Assembly (NCBI GenBank): GCA_019894875.1
Contig: JAGXNR010000002.1
Span: 47,795 to 111,794 of the forward strand
DNA length: 64,000 nt
Source of the DNA: Promethearchaeota archaeon
GTDB taxonomy: Archaea; Asgardarchaeota; Lokiarchaeia; Sigynarchaeales; SOKP01
Direction of reading: 5' to 3'
Below are positions 60,640 to 64,000 of the stretch, one piece after another (positions within the stretch are counted from its first letter, which is position 1; each line of letters begins with the position of its first letter). The notes below the pieces were generated by a model that was not told where the DNA came from, searched no databases, and worked only from the letters and a program-made list of their open reading frames with translations. The translations under genes were made by a program, and so were the position numbers.

Positions 60640-63324
60640 ATGGTAAATCTTGGGATTGAAGTGGACTTTTCTAAAGAGATTTTTCGAGAAATATCGAATA
60701 ATATAAATGATTTAGTCTTTATTTTAAAACCTGACTTTAAAATTGAATTTATTAACGAAAAAGTACATATAAAACTGTTAGGATATTCAAATGAAGATTT
60801 AATTAGTAAGGAGATTAGTAATTTCATCGATGCTAATGATTTTAGAAAACTAAAAGAAAATACTTACAATATTGGGCATATCGGTGAAAATTCAATTGAG
60901 ATCCAAATCTATCATAAAGATGGTAAGAAATTTTGGTTTGAGGGAAAGAATAAACTTTTAATTAATAAGAATGGAGATAAGAGAATTCTCTTTATTTTAA
61001 AAGATATTTCGGAAAGAAAACAAACAGAATTAATTGTTAAAGAATCAAAGGAAAGATACCATAGCATAATTAAAACTATTAATGAAGGATATTATGAGGT
61101 TGATTTAAAAGGTAATTTCACTTTCGTTAGTGATACGTTATGTAGATTTTTGGGATACACGCAAGATGAATTGTTAAGTCAAAGTTATCAAAACGTGACT
61201 GATAAGAAGGTAAACAAATTAGTATTTAAAACATTTAACAAAGTCTTTAAAACCGAAATTCAGAAAAATCTATTTCATTTTCAAGTTATTAGAAAAAATG
61301 GGGAAAAGGCATTTTTTGAAACCTCAGTTTACCTGAAATATAATATGAAGGGTAAAAAAATAGGATTTTACGGTATAGTAAGAGATATTACTACAAGGAA
61401 AAAAGAGGAGGACCTAGAAAAGAAATTTAGAATTGAACTAGCACAAACGGTAAGACTAAGAACAAAAGAACTAGAAGAATCTGAAGAGAGATATAGTAAT
61501 CTCTTTCAGCATTCGAATGATGGTATATTTTTCCACGATTTAGAAGGGAAGATTATTGATGTAAACCAAAAAGTGTTAGAGCAATTTGGATATTCTAAAT
61601 CTGAAATTTTATCTCTTAATATTGCTCAACTGCATCCAATTAGTGAACTTGTGGAATCGAAAAATGCTTTTGACAAAATTGCGAAAAATGGTTTTGTAAG
61701 ATTTGAAATTAACTTTAAAAAGAAAAATGGTGATGTTTTTCCAGCTGAAGTATCTTCTAGTCTATTTACTATAGGAGGAGAGAAATTTATCCAAGGAGTT
61801 GTTCGGGATATAACTAATCGAAAGAATTCTGAATCAAAACTAAAGCTCTCTGAAGAAAAATATCGTAATATGGTTAATAATTTAGATTTAGGATTTTACC
61901 AAGTAGACTGGCAAGGAAATATATTAGATTATAATCCTGCATTTAATCTTTTACTAGGATTTGAGCCAAATGAAGATATTTTAAAGATTAATGTAAAGGA
62001 ATTTTGGCAAAATCCTGCTGAGCGTGATATTTATTTAAATTCACTAAAAGAAGAGGGCTCTATTAAAAATTATATTACTCACTCAAAGAAAAAAAATGGT
62101 CAAAAAATAGTATTACAATTAAACTCCCATTTAATAAAGAATGATGATGGAGAACCAATTAAGATTCAAGGATTAATCTCAGATATCACTAAAAAATTCG
62201 AATTAGAGCAAAAAGTGAAAGTATCTGAAAATAAATACCGAAATCTAATTGAATCTGTACCATTTTCAATAGCTCTTATTGATCAAAAGGGAATTGTTAT
62301 TTATTGTAATCCCGCAACACAGAGGTTGTTAGGATATAATGAAGAAGAATTAATAGGTAATGAATTTAGGAAGCTTCCAGCGATCAATCCAAAGTATCTT
62401 CCAATGATGCTTGAACGGTTTAAAAAAGTTATCGTTGGTGAGTTATTACCGCCATTTGATGTGGAATTATATAAAAAAGACGGCAATTTAATTTGGATAA
62501 GCTATCAAACATCTTTAGTCAAACTTGATGACGATCTCTTGGTTCAAGCAGTCCTTAATGAAATTACGGAACGTAAAAAGGCTGATCTTCTTATACAAGA
62601 AGAAATTCAAAAATTAAAAGAATTAGATCAAATCAGGAAAGATCTAATTTCAAGGGTTTCGCATGAATTGAAAACTCCACTTGTTTCTGTATGTGGAGCA
62701 TCTGAACTACTTTTGGAATTATTTAGAGGTGAGTTAGAAACAGATACTATCGAATTAATTGAAATGATTGAAAAAGGGGGTACAAGATTAAATCAATTGG
62801 TTGATAATTTACTCGATATAACTCGAATTGAATATAATAAATTTGAATTAGAGAAAAATACCTTCAATTTAAGTGAAATTATAAAAGAATGTGCAAAAGA
62901 GATGAACTATTTACTAAAGAAACGGAAACTTGAATTAATTCTCGAAGTTCCAGACGAATTATACATAAAAATCGACAAAATCAGAATTGAACAGGTAATT
63001 TTAAATCTTTTATCTAATGCAATTAAAAATACACCCCCTAATGGAAAAATATCGATAAATTTGTATGTAAAAAGAGATTGGGCAGAATTCACGATAAAAG
63101 ATACAGGCATAGGTTTGACTCGAGAGGAAATGAATAGACTTTTTACTAGGTTTGGTAAGATCGAAAGATATCGAGAAGGTCTAGAATATATTGATATCCA
63201 AGGTTCTGGCTTGGGATTATATATTTCCAAGGAAATTTTAGATTTACATGAAGGTCATATTTGGGCAGAATCTGCAGGGAGAGACAAGGGGTGCACGTTT
63301 ACAATAAAGTTACCAATTAATTAA
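60640..63324 (+). CDS. Cytosolic five-PAS sensor histidine kinase
   Basis: 894 residues and no membrane segment. Five PAS domains follow one another (about 10-128, 132-260, 285-395, 402-520 and 530-650), most ending with D-I-x-x-R-K. The kinase core has H675 in S-H-E-L-K-T-P-L, the N-box N-L-L-S-N-A-I-K-N-T, the D-T-G-I-G-L box and G-S-G-L-G-L-Y-I. It autophosphorylates on His in response to ligands sensed by PAS domains (redox, light or small molecules, not known). No response regulator is adjacent. Sits between porD and porG, whose usual order it interrupts. Confidence 0.92.
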   Translation: MVNLGIEVDFSKEIFREISNNINDLVFILKPDFKIEFINEKVHIKLLGYSNEDLISKEISNFIDANDFRKLKENTYNIGHIGENSIEIQIYHKDGKKFWFEGKNKLLINKNGDKRILFILKDISERKQTELIVKESKERYHSIIKTINEGYYEVDLKGNFTFVSDTLCRFLGYTQDELLSQSYQNVTDKKVNKLVFKTFNKVFKTEIQKNLFHFQVIRKNGEKAFFETSVYLKYNMKGKKIGFYGIVRDITTRKKEEDLEKKFRIELAQTVRLRTKELEESEERYSNLFQHSNDGIFFHDLEGKIIDVNQKVLEQFGYSKSEILSLNIAQLHPISELVESKNAFDKIAKNGFVRFEINFKKKNGDVFPAEVSSSLFTIGGEKFIQGVVRDITNRKNSESKLKLSEEKYRNMVNNLDLGFYQVDWQGNILDYNPAFNLLLGFEPNEDILKINVKEFWQNPAERDIYLNSLKEEGSIKNYITHSKKKNGQKIVLQLNSHLIKNDDGEPIKIQGLISDITKKFELEQKVKVSENKYRNLIESVPFSIALIDQKGIVIYCNPATQRLLGYNEEELIGNEFRKLPAINPKYLPMMLERFKKVIVGELLPPFDVELYKKDGNLIWISYQTSLVKLDDDLLVQAVLNEITERKKADLLIQEEIQKLKELDQIRKDLISRVSHELKTPLVSVCGASELLLELFRGELETDTIELIEMIEKGGTRLNQLVDNLLDITRIEYNKFELEKNTFNLSEIIKECAKEMNYLLKKRKLELILEVPDELYIKIDKIRIEQVILNLLSNAIKNTPPNGKISINLYVKRDWAEFTIKDTGIGLTREEMNRLFTRFGKIERYREGLEYIDIQGSGLGLYISKEILDLHEGHIWAESAGRDKGCTFTIKLPIN

Positions 63325-63331
63325 TTGATTA

Positions 63332-63943
63332 TTAGGTTTTATTAAATTTTAATATTTTTGCTAAGTTATATCCTCTTTCTATTAATTCAAAATTTAATTT
63401 TCCTATTTTTTCCCCCAATCGTTTTAATACAACTTTTTTTAAATAATCTAATTTTAATTCTGGCATTGCTTTTGAAAGTAATCCTAAGATTGGAGTATTA
63501 ATTACTGGATTGCCATCGATTGTTAATCCTTTCTCGATTGCTAATTTACTTATATCTCCTATGATTATTTTCGTTTTTTCACTAAGTTTATATTTATTTA
63601 CAAATAATACAGGTTCTCTTTCAGAGTTAATGATAAAAAGCCCATCTTTTTTAAGAGAAGAAGCTAATTCTTGACTTAAAACTGATTCATCAAATATAAT
63701 TAATACTTCTGGATTCTCTATTTGTGCTCTATCCCAGATCTTATTTAGACGAGAAAGTTTTGCGTATGCTTGAACGGGAGCGCCTCTCCTTTCAGCGCCA
63801 AATGAAGGATATGCGTGTACATCAACAAAACTACCGCTTAAATAAGCAGCTTCTGCAATAAGTTCTGCACAAGTAACTACCCCCATTCCTCCTCTACCCA
63901 AGAGAGTAATATTAATTACCTCAGTTTCGTTAATATTCATCAT
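63332..63943 (-). CDS. porG: Pyruvate:ferredoxin oxidoreductase gamma subunit
   Basis: 203 residues. Marks: L-G-R-G-G-M-G-V-V-T-C-A-E-L, F-V-D-V-H-A-Y-P-S-F-G-A-E-R-R-G-A-P-V and N-T-P-I-L-G-L. It is the CoA-binding partner of PorA. It normally precedes porD in one operon; here the histidine kinase lies in between on the other strand, eight bases from its stop. Met1 or Met2 may be the start. Confidence 0.92.
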   Translation of the reverse strand: MMNINETEVINITLLGRGGMGVVTCAELIAEAAYLSGSFVDVHAYPSFGAERRGAPVQAYAKLSRLNKIWDRAQIENPEVLIIFDESVLSQELASSLKKDGLFIINSEREPVLFVNKYKLSEKTKIIIGDISKLAIEKGLTIDGNPVINTPILGLLSKAMPELKLDYLKKVVLKRLGEKIGKLNFELIERGYNLAKILKFNKT

Positions 63944-64000
63944 TAAGAAAAGATTCTAACTGTTTGATTCGTATATTTAAGATTAAGGAGTTATCGATAG

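Noticed and set aside
1..64000. CRISPR arrays, insertion sequences, rRNA or tRNA genes
   Set aside because: No regularly spaced repeats, transposase motifs or conserved RNA patterns were seen on either strand.

Overview
The window is AT-rich DNA (low G+C by eye) that reads as an Asgard-type (Lokiarchaeia-like) archaeal chromosome. The archaeal backbone is clear: RNA polymerase subunit D with ribosomal proteins L18e, L13 and S9, a group II chaperonin (thermosome), archaeal-type TrpRS, TrmI, Rio2 kinase, an LSm protein, a Mut7-C RNase and a COG1340 coiled-coil protein. Superimposed on it are eukaryote-like proteins: a Rag/Arf-like GTPase fused to a roadblock-like domain, two MglA-type small GTPases, a degenerate GTPase, a protein with a longin-like N-terminus, a membrane-anchored gelsolin-like domain, a PPP-family phosphatase and a Clp1/Nol9-type polynucleotide kinase. 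The lineage is inferred from this mix; there is no rRNA gene in the window to confirm it.

Layout. 1-9 kb: a partial TPR protein, membrane proteins, a GNAT-OB-fold fusion, RidA, a glycyl radical enzyme with a decayed activase remnant behind it, an SMP-30-like protein and a MarR-GNAT regulator with candidate operators. 9-17 kb: a longin-like protein, an amidohydrolase, a small GTPase, a tungsten-type aldehyde:ferredoxin oxidoreductase, a CoiA-like nuclease and a membrane protein. 16.8-24.1 kb: one operon hdrA-hdrC-hdrB-metV-metF-lrp, in which HdrA is a tandem HdrA-HdrA-MvhD fusion. This is a predicted electron-bifurcating methylene-tetrahydrofolate reductase complex. 24-35 kb: a small GTPase with a non-canonical start, GTP-PEPCK, thermosome, Lrp, hisI, trpS, the Rag-like GTPase, YjbQ with a pseudo-GTPase, and trmI. 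36-44 kb: coiled-coil protein, glyA, the rpoD-rpl18e-rpl13-rps9 operon, and aroA and aroC on divergent strands. 44-55 kb: Mut7-C, FmdE-like, hydrolases, Clp1-like kinase, an ATP-grasp/M14-like pair, small zinc-binding proteins, a solitary adenine methyltransferase and a PPP phosphatase. 55-64 kb: LSm, a methyltransferase, Rio2, the gelsolin-like membrane protein, and porDAB and porG split by a five-PAS histidine kinase.

Metabolic picture (inference): an anaerobe using ferredoxin-linked chemistry. Pyruvate:ferredoxin oxidoreductase, aldehyde:ferredoxin oxidoreductase and a glycyl radical enzyme sit alongside a MetFV-HdrABC methyl-branch enzyme, with SHMT feeding one-carbon units and PEPCK linking to C3/C4 metabolism. 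I found no tRNA, rRNA, CRISPR array or insertion sequence.
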